A DNA stretch of 64,000 nucleotides from Balneolaceae bacterium (lineage in GTDB: Bacteria > Bacteroidota > Rhodothermia > Balneolales > Balneolaceae). Shown piece by piece: positions 8,637-17,525 of this stretch (its first letter is position 1; each line of letters begins with the position of its first letter). Made by a program: the position numbers and the translations under genes. The notes under the pieces were generated by a model. That model did not search any database and was not told the DNA's origin. It worked only from the letters and a program-made list of their open reading frames with translations. The DNA is taken from the NCBI GenBank assembly GCA_017795005.1, contig CP051242.1, forward strand, positions 1,760,976 through 1,824,975, read 5' to 3'.

Positions 8637-11600
8637 ATGTTAAAAAAGTCAGTTCTAAGTTTAGTATTAACATTTGTTGTATCAGTTACTACGATAAATG
8701 CGCAACAAGCTACTATACCGGATTTCCTAAAAGATTCTCAATACCGATCCAGTAGAATTTTTGAAAAAAATTCTACATCTGATGGGAACAGAGTGTTAAT
8801 TACTTTCTTTAATAATGGATTGTTAGGTGGAGTAGGTGAGGCACGTGGTGAATGGCCAAGAGGATCCGGTGTAAATTATGTTGGGGATGTATCTCCTGTA
8901 ATTGCTTTAGAAATACCAGTAGATACAGATGGAGATGGTGTAGCCGATACTCTATTTCAGCATAGTTTAACTAACAGAGGTCCCAGGGCAGGTCAGGGTC
9001 CAAGAGCAGGTCAGGTTGATTTCTGGGGTTTTGAGCCAATGGCAGGTTTTGCTTTAAATGATGACGTAAATGACCGTCCTGCAATAAGTACAGATCCTAG
9101 TACTTGGCCAGAGAGATGGCCTGATCAGCCAGATTGGATAGATGGCAACGGTAATGCAGAGTGGAATGGTTTTTTTGGTCGGGATATTTTTAACGCCGAT
9201 TTTGAAACTTATTTCTGGGTTGATGATCATAATGATAAGTTCATGCAGAATCCTACGTTCAACCCTTTTGGGTTCCAACCAGATTCAACTGATCTGACCC
9301 GGGATGGACAGGGGCTGGCTATGAGTGTTCGAGGACTACAATGGAGTCAATTCCTGGCACAAGATGCAATGTTCTATATTTATGAACTTACTAATACAAG
9401 CACTACTACTTTTCCTCGGGTTTCTGTAGGATTGGTAGTTGGTACTGCTGCAGGTGAAAGTGCAATAAGTGGTAGTGGGGATACCCAGGATGATCTTGCT
9501 TTCTTTGATCAAGCTAATAGAATTGTGTATTCCTGGGATGCAGATGGAACCAATGGAGATGGTAATGATGTGGGTTATGTTGGATATGCTTTTATGGAAA
9601 GCCCTGGTGATCCAAATGATGGTATTGACAATGATGGAGATGGAGATCCAAACGAATTAAACATCGATGGATTTCCATATGTAAACCCTGCATTAGCAGG
9701 AACAAATAATACTTTTGTAAGTCAGGACTTCGAACCAAGAGTAATTAATGCCGGGGATCCACTAATACTAATAGATGCTCAAACCGGGGAGCGTTCTTTT
9801 GTCTTCATGGAAAATGGTCCAATGGAAGTAGTTTCCCAAGGCATTACCTATAATCTTACTCCAGGAATCACCCTTGAAGAATCAACAAAACAAATTACTA
9901 ACAGGGGAGATGTAGTTACTGTTACAAGAAAGGACTTAATAGATGAAGACTTAGATGGCATTATTGATGAAAATGCCCAGCTTCATTTTGAAAGAAGACA
10001 GCAGGCTATTACCGGAGATGTTATTACACTGCCAGCACTTAGATATAAAAACTATGTAGGTTTTGCAGAAGCTGTTGGAACTGGTACAGCTACAAGACAA
10101 GATTCCGTAGATTTTGGATTATTGAATCCTATGATTGACGAAGCCGGTGATGATGGCATCGATAATGATGGTGATTGGGATCCATTAACTGATGATGTAG
10201 GAGCGGATGGTAGATCCGGAACAGGTGATCAAGGCGAAGGTGATGGAGTGCCTTCTATTGGAGAACCGAATTTTGACAGACTTGATAAGGATGAAACGGA
10301 TCAGGTTGGTCTTTCAAGTTTCTATTACTTTACACCTCCCGGTGCGGTTAGATTAAATGAAGATGAAGTGGTTTGGGATGCAATGGCGCCTGGTTTCTTT
10401 ACTCCGAACTCACAATTAGCACAAGATCAGACTAACGGTGGTGTAGATGGAGATTTTATTTTCAGTTCAGGATACTTCAGACTGGAACCTGGTCAAACGT
10501 TAAGATTTTCTTTAGCACTTGTATATGGTGAAGACCTTGCCAACATCACAAACAATGTGAAAACTATACAGGAAATCTATGATCGTAACTATAATTTTGC
10601 GCGCCCACCTGAAAAACCAACGTTAAAAGCTGCAGTAGGCGACGAAAAAGTAACTTTATATTGGAATAGTATTGCTGAACAAAGTGTGGATCCGATTTTA
10701 GGTGAAGACTTTGAGGGATATAAGATTTACAAGAGTACAGAACCTAATTTCTTGGATCCTGATAGAATCACAGATGCGTTTGGAAATGATGCTCTACTAA
10801 AACCTATTGCACAATTTGATCTGGACAACGGCATTAATGGTCTTTGGCAGGCTGCGGAAGATACTTCTGCTGGAAACGAAGATCCTTCATATGTATTTAA
10901 TCCTGATTTAGCAGAAAGAGTAAGAGGGGTTCCGTTTAATCTTGGAGATGATACTGGTTTAGCTCATTCATTTGTTGATACTAATGTTGTGAATGGTCAA
11001 ACCTATTACTACGCATTAGTTAGTTATGACAGGGGAAGCATGGATTTTTACCCTGCAGAAAATAACTTTTCTGTTACTGTAAGAGAAGATGGATCAGTAA
11101 TTACAGACATAAATGTAGTTGAAGTAGAACCGAATACTTCAGTTCTGGGTTATCAGGCTGGAAATGTTGCCAGTGACGTGGTTCAAACATCCGGAGCTGC
11201 CACAGGAGATGTATTTATAGAAGTTCTGGATCCACTTTTCTTAGGAGATAATACACAGTATGAGATCACATTTGATGGTACTGATGTACTAAGCGCTACT
11301 TCTTATTCAGTTTTTGCTGATGGTAATTTGATACTGGAAGACGCAATTATAACAGATTCAGAATCCAACATCTTTGATGGTATGAGAGTTGTGTTCCAAA
11401 ATGATGAAAATCGTTATGATGTAGATAATTCCTCATGGAATAATCCCGAAGGAATGATAGAAGTACTGGTACGGGAAGGCACCTTAAGTAATAGCCCGTT
11501 CTGGCAATTTCAGGGAACCAGAGCTCCCTTCGATTACGAAATTATTTTTTCGGATCAGGTAATTGCAACATCACTTGATACTGTTAACGGATCTGGTTTT

Positions 11601-12269
11601 CAGGCAAGAAACACACCTTCAGTACAAACATTTTTTAATGTAAGAAATGCTACTACCGGGGAAGATGTGCCATTTGCACTTGATGAAACACAAGGTACTG
11701 CTGATGGAATCTTAGGTGACCGCGAGTTTATATACATTTATGATACTATTGACGACTCTTTACAAATGACCTATGAATTCAGAATCCGGTATGAAAGTGT
11801 AATTGGGCAAGGACGGGTTCCTACTGGTGATTTACCCGAAGATGGGGATATTTTTACTATTCGCACTTATAAGTCATTCAGGTCAAATGATATGTATGAG
11901 TATTCTACAAGTGCATCAAGTGTAGATAACGATGCTGCTAAATCTGAACTTGATTTAGTAAGAGTGGTTCCAAATCCATATGTGGCAGCTGCTAGCTGGG
12001 AAGGTAAGCTTCCCCCAACTGTAACAAGTGGTCGTGGCGAAAGAAAAATTCAATTTCAGAATGTTCCCCAGGGTTCTATTATCAGAATATTTAGTGTTAG
12101 GGGAGATTTAGTAAGAGAATTGAGACATGAAGATTCCATTGATCGTGGCTATGTGGATTGGGATTTAAAAACCAGAGAAAATCTGGAGGTGGCCTATGGA
12201 GTCTACTACTATCATTTGGAAGCTCCCGGAGTTGGTACTAAAACTGGAAAGATTGCACTTATCAAATAA
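8637..12269 (+). CDS. Large secreted protein with FN3-like domain and T9SS-type C-terminus
   Basis: This 1210-residue exported protein has no recognised enzyme domain. I chose the ATG at 8637 because it gives a clean signal peptide (MLKKSVLSLVLT to NAQ); an in-frame ATG at 8592 lies inside the receptor gene and would add a charged leader. Asp-rich, thrombospondin-3-like calcium motifs occur near residues 96 (DTDGDGVADT), 327 (DDGIDNDGDGDPNE) and 505. A fibronectin III-like segment begins near 656, with EGYKIYKSTEPN further on. The C-terminus (about 1108-1210, starting VRVVPNPYV) resembles a T9SS sorting domain of the VPNPY type. Its place between the receptor and a PorV-like protein suggests a surface substrate-capture role analogous to SusD, which is inference. 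Confidence 0.75.
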   Translation: MLKKSVLSLVLTFVVSVTTINAQQATIPDFLKDSQYRSSRIFEKNSTSDGNRVLITFFNNGLLGGVGEARGEWPRGSGVNYVGDVSPVIALEIPVDTDGDGVADTLFQHSLTNRGPRAGQGPRAGQVDFWGFEPMAGFALNDDVNDRPAISTDPSTWPERWPDQPDWIDGNGNAEWNGFFGRDIFNADFETYFWVDDHNDKFMQNPTFNPFGFQPDSTDLTRDGQGLAMSVRGLQWSQFLAQDAMFYIYELTNTSTTTFPRVSVGLVVGTAAGESAISGSGDTQDDLAFFDQANRIVYSWDADGTNGDGNDVGYVGYAFMESPGDPNDGIDNDGDGDPNELNIDGFPYVNPALAGTNNTFVSQDFEPRVINAGDPLILIDAQTGERSFVFMENGPMEVVSQGITYNLTPGITLEESTKQITNRGDVVTVTRKDLIDEDLDGIIDENAQLHFERRQQAITGDVITLPALRYKNYVGFAEAVGTGTATRQDSVDFGLLNPMIDEAGDDGIDNDGDWDPLTDDVGADGRSGTGDQGEGDGVPSIGEPNFDRLDKDETDQVGLSSFYYFTPPGAVRLNEDEVVWDAMAPGFFTPNSQLAQDQTNGGVDGDFIFSSGYFRLEPGQTLRFSLALVYGEDLANITNNVKTIQEIYDRNYNFARPPEKPTLKAAVGDEKVTLYWNSIAEQSVDPILGEDFEGYKIYKSTEPNFLDPDRITDAFGNDALLKPIAQFDLDNGINGLWQAAEDTSAGNEDPSYVFNPDLAERVRGVPFNLGDDTGLAHSFVDTNVVNGQTYYYALVSYDRGSMDFYPAENNFSVTVREDGSVITDINVVEVEPNTSVLGYQAGNVASDVVQTSGAATGDVFIEVLDPLFLGDNTQYEITFDGTDVLSATSYSVFADGNLILEDAIITDSESNIFDGMRVVFQNDENRYDVDNSSWNNPEGMIEVLVREGTLSNSPFWQFQGTRAPFDYEIIFSDQVIATSLDTVNGSGFQARNTPSVQTFFNVRNATTGEDVPFALDETQGTADGILGDREFIYIYDTIDDSLQMTYEFRIRYESVIGQGRVPTGDLPEDGDIFTIRTYKSFRSNDMYEYSTSASSVDNDAAKSELDLVRVVPNPYVAAASWEGKLPPTVTSGRGERKIQFQNVPQGSIIRIFSVRGDLVRELRHEDSIDRGYVDWDLKTRENLEVAYGVYYYHLEAPGVGTKTGKIALIK

Positions 12270-12275
12270 TTAACT

Positions 12276-13307
12276 ATGAATCTGTTAAAGAATACGTATA
12301 AAATCAGTGCACTTACTTTGATAACCTTAATTGGGTTTGTAGGTGAAAGTTTCGCTCAGGATAAGGTAGGAAGTACTGCTGCCCAGTTTTTGGGTATTAC
12401 ATCAGGTGCCAGAGGTTCGGCTATGGGTAGTGCATATGTAGCATTAAGTGATGATGCGAGTGGTATGTATTGGAATCCAGCAGGTATTTCAAGAACATCA
12501 AATAGTTTGGTCTCCTTTTCAAATATGAACTGGTTTGTGGATACACAAATTCAGGATGCGGCAGTTATCATTGATGGAGATGAAAAAGGAAAATTTGCTC
12601 TTTCTGTAAGAGGAATTAATTATGGCGAAATTGATGTAACTACCATTGAACGTCCTGAAGGAACTGGAGAGCGTTTTACTCCTAAAGATCTCACGTTAGG
12701 ATTTTCATATTCAAGGTTCGTAACTGAAAAATTCTCTATTGGAGCTACTGCAAGATATGTTCAACAAAAAATTTGGAACGAATCCGCACTTGGTTTTGCC
12801 ATTGATTTAGGCATGATATACACAACCGATTATCGCAACTTAAGGATAGGTATGTCTATTCTTAATTTTGGAACAGATATGAGCTTAAAAGGTGATGATC
12901 TTAGAAGAGCAATCGATATCGATGAGAGTATTGAAGGAAATAATGAACGATTGGAAGCTTTTCTCGGAGTAAAAGACTGGCCAATGCCACTTATTTTCAG
13001 AGTTGGTATTGCCATGGATGTAGTTGAGCTTGAAGACCACAAAGTTGTATTTGCACTGGATGCAAAACATCCCAACGATAACTCAGAAAGCCTGGATGTT
13101 GGAATTGAATATGGATTTAACAATCTAGTCTTTTTGAGAGGCGGGTATAAAAGCCTTTTCTCTTCCAGAACGGAAGATCAAAGCTTTACTGCCGGATTTG
13201 GTTTGGAATATGAATTCAGTGATCTGAAAGCAAATCTTGGCGCAGCATACATGACTCATGAATATTTAGACAATCCACTCATGTGGACTATTGAAATTGA
13301 ATTTTAG
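12276..13307 (+). CDS. PorV/PorQ-family outer membrane protein
   Basis: This 343-residue protein has a signal peptide (to SFAQ) and the N-terminal signature of the PorV/PorQ (UPF0164) family: GARGSAMGSAYVALSDDASG followed by MYWNPAGIS. The rest is an amphipathic beta-strand pattern ending in WTIEIEF, as expected for a FadL-like barrel. PorV shuttles T9SS cargo from the translocon to the attachment complex. Here the gene sits between two secreted proteins with T9SS-type C-termini, 6 bp after one and 37 bp before the other, suggesting a locus-dedicated paralogue rather than the housekeeping porV. No other T9SS component is in the window. Confidence 0.8.
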   Translation: MNLLKNTYKISALTLITLIGFVGESFAQDKVGSTAAQFLGITSGARGSAMGSAYVALSDDASGMYWNPAGISRTSNSLVSFSNMNWFVDTQIQDAAVIIDGDEKGKFALSVRGINYGEIDVTTIERPEGTGERFTPKDLTLGFSYSRFVTEKFSIGATARYVQQKIWNESALGFAIDLGMIYTTDYRNLRIGMSILNFGTDMSLKGDDLRRAIDIDESIEGNNERLEAFLGVKDWPMPLIFRVGIAMDVVELEDHKVVFALDAKHPNDNSESLDVGIEYGFNNLVFLRGGYKSLFSSRTEDQSFTAGFGLEYEFSDLKANLGAAYMTHEYLDNPLMWTIEIEF

Positions 13308-13344
13308 AAATCCAAAAATCCTAAAATAAATACATGGAGAAATA

Positions 13345-16300
13345 ATGATACAAACAATCAATAAATATTGGCTGAATTCATTTGTTGGAGCTTGCATTCT
13401 GCTTGTTCTGGCTATTGACGTTCAGGCTCAAAACTTAAATACTACCTGGGAGCGTAGTGCTCGTACAGGAGCTGCAGATGTAGCACCTGCCTGGTTTACA
13501 GTAGGTTCTGTAAGAGGTATGGCTTATGGTACTGTTGGAGGAAACGAACGAGTTTATGCAGCAGACCGAGCTAACACAACTATCAGAGTTATGGATGCTG
13601 CAACCGGAGCAGACGTTACTCCTGCAACTGCTTTCGACTTAGCTGGTGTAGGTGGTGGGACTTTTGCAATGAATGACGTTGAGGTTTCTGATGATGGAGT
13701 TATCTTTTTAGGAAACTTAACGACAGATGCAGCAGCTTCTCCATTCAGATTATATTGGTGGACCTCGGAAGGTGGAGCTTATGCGGATTCTCTTACAATT
13801 ACTACAGCAACAGCTCAACGGCTAGGAGATAAATTTACCGTAAAAGGTTCAGTATCAGATAACTCAATTGAAGTTTGGGTTCCTGCGGCAAGTTCTGATC
13901 CTGGAATTGTTCATGTTCTTACAACAACTGACAATGGGGCTACATGGGATGTAGATACAATTACCCTTTCTGGATCAAATACCTCTATTCCTGCTAACTC
14001 AGATGCTACTCCATTAGAGTTAGGCAGAGCTGGTGATTTTTACATTGTAGGAAACGGTACCTCTCCAAAAAGATATGATTCTACAGGAGCATATGTTGCA
14101 GATAGCCAATTTCCAGTTTCAGATTATACCGGATCAAGAAATGGTTTAAGTTCATTTATGCTTGATGGGGAAAGTCATTTATCAGTTTATACATATCGTC
14201 CTGATGGAACTGATACTGGTAATAAAACAGGTCAGGTATATATCTACAATGTATCTGATACTACTTCTCCAGTAACTGTTGGTGAATCTCCGTTAATGGG
14301 AGATGATGCAGATACTTTCAGTTCAATTCACGGCGAAGCCAATGTTCGTGTAAATATGGATGGCTCTGTTGATGTGTTTGCAATGGACGGTGTAAACGGT
14401 TTCGTTGCATATAATTTTGATCCAAACAGACCTTCTATGGCAGCTCCTGTTCCTACAGAAGACGCTGCAAGAGTTATTTCTCTATTTAGTGATGCATACA
14501 CTGATGTAACTGTGGATACCTGGAGAACAGATTGGTCTGCTGCTGATTTTGCAGATGATACTGTAGCAGGTAACGCTGTTAAAAGATATACAAACTTAGA
14601 TTTTGTTGGTATCGAAACAGTTGCTAACCAAGTTGATATTTCTGCAATGACAAATTTCAGATTTGATATTTGGACTCCAAACGCAACTACTTTCAGAGCT
14701 AAATTAGTAGACTTTGGAGCAAATGGTGCTTTTGGTGACGGCATGGGAAATGCTGGTGGTGATGATACCGAAGCTGAAGTAGCAGATACCACCATAGCAA
14801 TGATGCAAGGCAAGTGGGTATCAGTGGATATTCCTTTAAGTGAATTTGCAGCTATGACTGGTCGCGAGAATTTTGCTCAGTTGATTTTTAGCGCTCTTCC
14901 AACAGCACAAACTACTGTCTTTATTGATAACATTTTCTTCTACGAAGTAGAGAAATTTGACGTAACCTTCCAGGCAGATATGAGCGGTTTTATTGATTCC
15001 GCTGCATTCGTTCCAGGTGAGGACTATGTAACAGTAGCTGGTTCTATGAATGGCTGGGATGCTTCAGCAGATACTCTTACCGACGATAATCAGGATGGTA
15101 TCTATACTAAGACACTAAGATTACCTGCAGATACATATTTCTATAAGTTTGTTGTAGATGCTGGTCGTATTACCGGAGGTTACGAAGATGGTGACAACAG
15201 GGAAGTTGTTGTAACTGCTGACGTAGTTATCGAAGCAGATGAGCCTAATGTGCCTTATAGTGACTTAACAAATGCAACATTTGGTGAAGTTCAGCTATTC
15301 TTCCAGGTAAATATGGAAGTACAAACTATTAGCGGAAACTTTGATCCAAATAACTCTGAGCATAATGTTGTTGTTGCAGGTGGATTTAATGGTTGGAGTA
15401 CCACTGCAAATCCGCTTACCCCAGGTCAGACTGAAGGCGTTTATGAAACAACAATTACTATCAATCCTGCTGCTGTTCCACAAAGTTGGGCTTACAAGTT
15501 CGTTCTAAACAATGGCGAAACTGTTTGGGAAAGTGGTGCCGATAAAATAATTGAAGTTACAGAAGCTAACCTGTTTGAGGGTAAATATGTCGCAGTTAAT
15601 AATACTGGAACAGCACCTTTCTTCGATGGTATTACTTTAGACGATATTTTCGCTGAAGAAACTACAGTCGCTTTTGAAGTGGATCTTCGTCCAGCATTTT
15701 ACTTCCTTGCTGATAGTTCGAAATTACCAAATGATGTACAAACCGGAGGTGGAGGTACTACAAGTATTGACTTCCTTATCGGTAATGGACCGCTAATCGC
15801 GGGAACATGGGAAACTTGGGGCGCAGATTTAGGAAATGATGCTACAATAGTATTCACTGATGATGGTCAGGATGGTGATCTAGTAGCTGGTGATACTGTA
15901 TATACATTAAACAAAACATTCGCAGCTGGTGCAGCAAAGCAAGGTGCTTTTAAGCTTGGTGTGAATGGTGATGATAATGAAGGTGGATTCGGTGCTGATC
16001 ATAATATCAGAGTAGAATCAGACCGAGTATCATTGATTTTTGGTGCAGTAATACGTGCAGATTCTGTATATGACGATCTATATGACCCATACATTCTGGC
16101 TACCGAGTCAGGTCCTGTTGTTGTACGTCGTGGTGGTGAAGGTGACAATGGCGTTATTATCCCAACAGAGACTTTGGATGAACCAGGCAGATTTGCATTA
16201 GATCAAAACTATCCAAATCCATTCAACCCTACTACAACCATTAACTTTACTCTTGCACAAAGTTCTCAGGTTACACTTAAAGTGTACAACCTGTTAGGTC

Positions 16301-16449
16301 AGGAAGTAGCTACATTGGTTAATGGAAGATTAGGATCTGGTCCACATAGTGTTCAATTCAATGCTAGTGGTTTATCCTCAGGAATGTACCTATATCGAAT
16401 TGAGGCAGGTTCATTCGTACAAAACAAGAAAATGATGCTTATCAAATAA
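13345..16449 (+). CDS. Secreted starch-binding protein with T9SS type A sorting domain
   Basis: This 1034-residue exported protein starts at the ATG at 13345, preceded by GGAG. The signal peptide ends near residue 29 (DVQAQ). Residues about 30-380 look like a beta-propeller (RGMAYGTVGGNERVYAADR, similar to DUF4623-type domains). Residues about 390-535 resemble a carbohydrate-binding jelly roll. Two consecutive starch/glycogen-binding-like modules follow, marked by VAGSMNGWD and VAGGFNGWS with YFYKFVVD and WAYKFVLN. The C-terminal 87 residues are a T9SS sorting domain (NYPNPFNPTTTINF to KKMMLIK). It probably holds starch at the cell surface, a role like that of SusE/SusF. There is no catalytic domain. 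Confidence 0.8.
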   Translation: MIQTINKYWLNSFVGACILLVLAIDVQAQNLNTTWERSARTGAADVAPAWFTVGSVRGMAYGTVGGNERVYAADRANTTIRVMDAATGADVTPATAFDLAGVGGGTFAMNDVEVSDDGVIFLGNLTTDAAASPFRLYWWTSEGGAYADSLTITTATAQRLGDKFTVKGSVSDNSIEVWVPAASSDPGIVHVLTTTDNGATWDVDTITLSGSNTSIPANSDATPLELGRAGDFYIVGNGTSPKRYDSTGAYVADSQFPVSDYTGSRNGLSSFMLDGESHLSVYTYRPDGTDTGNKTGQVYIYNVSDTTSPVTVGESPLMGDDADTFSSIHGEANVRVNMDGSVDVFAMDGVNGFVAYNFDPNRPSMAAPVPTEDAARVISLFSDAYTDVTVDTWRTDWSAADFADDTVAGNAVKRYTNLDFVGIETVANQVDISAMTNFRFDIWTPNATTFRAKLVDFGANGAFGDGMGNAGGDDTEAEVADTTIAMMQGKWVSVDIPLSEFAAMTGRENFAQLIFSALPTAQTTVFIDNIFFYEVEKFDVTFQADMSGFIDSAAFVPGEDYVTVAGSMNGWDASADTLTDDNQDGIYTKTLRLPADTYFYKFVVDAGRITGGYEDGDNREVVVTADVVIEADEPNVPYSDLTNATFGEVQLFFQVNMEVQTISGNFDPNNSEHNVVVAGGFNGWSTTANPLTPGQTEGVYETTITINPAAVPQSWAYKFVLNNGETVWESGADKIIEVTEANLFEGKYVAVNNTGTAPFFDGITLDDIFAEETTVAFEVDLRPAFYFLADSSKLPNDVQTGGGGTTSIDFLIGNGPLIAGTWETWGADLGNDATIVFTDDGQDGDLVAGDTVYTLNKTFAAGAAKQGAFKLGVNGDDNEGGFGADHNIRVESDRVSLIFGAVIRADSVYDDLYDPYILATESGPVVVRRGGEGDNGVIIPTETLDEPGRFALDQNYPNPFNPTTTINFTLAQSSQVTLKVYNLLGQEVATLVNGRLGSGPHSVQFNASGLSSGMYLYRIEAGSFVQNKKMMLIK

Positions 16450-16476
16450 GCGTCTTATACTAAAGAATTATCTATT

Positions 16477-16502
16477 CGCAGGTACTTTGAAAGGTACCTG
16501 CG
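16477..16502 (+). terminator. Stem-loop between the surface-protein genes and lacI-type regulator
   Basis: CGCAGGTAC at 16477-16485 pairs with GTACCTGCG at 16494-16502 across an 8-nt loop. The tail (TATTTC) is only weakly U-rich, so it may act as a partial terminator or an mRNA-stabilising 3' end, separating strongly expressed surface genes from the regulator and enzymes. It is the only strong hairpin inside the operon. Confidence 0.45.
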
Positions 16503-16524
16503 TATTTCAAAAAAACAAGAGTTT

Positions 16525-17514
16525 GTGGCTTCTACTATATATGACATAGCTAAACAAGCAGGGGTAAGTATAGCCACTGTTTCAAGGGTTTTTAATCAAA
16601 GCAGTAGTGTTTCTGAACGTACCCGTAAAAAGGTTATGGACGTAGCTGAAGCTGTTGGTTATCATCCTCAAGCCTTTGCTCAAGGTCTGGCAAGTAAAAA
16701 AAACAACACAATTATGGTTGTTGTCCCTGTTATCTCAAATTACTTTTTTATGGAAGTATTAGGAGGTGTTCAGGACAAACTTGGCGAACTGGGATTTGAT
16801 CTTTCTATATTTAATGTTACCGCAGGAGATGATCTTTTTGAACAAGTAGAACACGTTCTTAAGCGTCGATGGGCTGAAGGGTATTTGTTTATCTCAATAC
16901 ATCTTGAAGATAAACAATGGAAACAACTCACCAGATACAATGTTCCTATTACACTAGTTGATGAACACTATCAAGAATTCGATTCTGTAAGTGTGGATAA
17001 TGTTCAAGGTGCTTATAGGGCTACCAAATCTCTTCTGGATAAAGGTTTTAGAAGAGTGGCAATGCTTTCTGCATTAAAATCTTCAAAGCCAATTCGAGAT
17101 CGACTCGTTGGATACAAAAAAGCATTAAGTGAAAAAGGAATAAACTTTTGTGAATCACTGATTATTTCAGGTGAGTCACTTTATCGTGACGGTTTTACTG
17201 AGCGTGGAGGCTACGAAGCAATGATTAAGATGTTGAATATGGATGATGTACCTGATGCTTGTTTTTGTGCTTCTGATATTCAGGCAGTTGGAGCCCTTAA
17301 AGCAATGAAAGATATGGGAGCATCGATGCCTATTATCGGATATGATGATATCGAACTTTCAGAATACATTGGGTTGTCCACAATTCGTCAACCAATGAGG
17401 GATATGGGTTTTTATGCTACACAAAATCTGGTTGAACGAATGAAGAATCATGATAAAGCAATCTCTCAAACTATTTATTCACCAGAGCTAATTCACCGCT
17501 CTTCAACTGATTAA
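16525..17514 (+). CDS. LacI-family transcriptional regulator of the starch locus
   Basis: This 329-residue regulator begins with a GTG at 16525. The LacI helix-turn-helix is at residues 3-47 (IYDIAKQAGVSIATVSRVFN), followed by the hinge region near YHPQAFAQGLASKK and a periplasmic-binding-protein-like effector domain (VDNVQGAYRAT, PIIGYDDIELSEY, STIRQP). It lies in the middle of the maltodextrin genes, so the effector is probably a maltose-type sugar. Its likely sites are the ATGTAA-N4-TTACAT palindromes at 5683-5700 and 5871-5886. The position of the main site within the promoter spacer suggests repression. The GH13 gene follows after 11 bp. Confidence 0.92.
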   Translation: MASTIYDIAKQAGVSIATVSRVFNQSSSVSERTRKKVMDVAEAVGYHPQAFAQGLASKKNNTIMVVVPVISNYFFMEVLGGVQDKLGELGFDLSIFNVTAGDDLFEQVEHVLKRRWAEGYLFISIHLEDKQWKQLTRYNVPITLVDEHYQEFDSVSVDNVQGAYRATKSLLDKGFRRVAMLSALKSSKPIRDRLVGYKKALSEKGINFCESLIISGESLYRDGFTERGGYEAMIKMLNMDDVPDACFCASDIQAVGALKAMKDMGASMPIIGYDDIELSEYIGLSTIRQPMRDMGFYATQNLVERMKNHDKAISQTIYSPELIHRSSTD

Positions 17515-17525
17515 TTATTAAATCA

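Noticed and set aside
14328-14813. 161-residue open frame on the minus strand inside the starch-binding protein gene
   Set aside because: It is antisense to a well-supported coding region and has low-complexity Ser/Ala/Thr composition without a family match.
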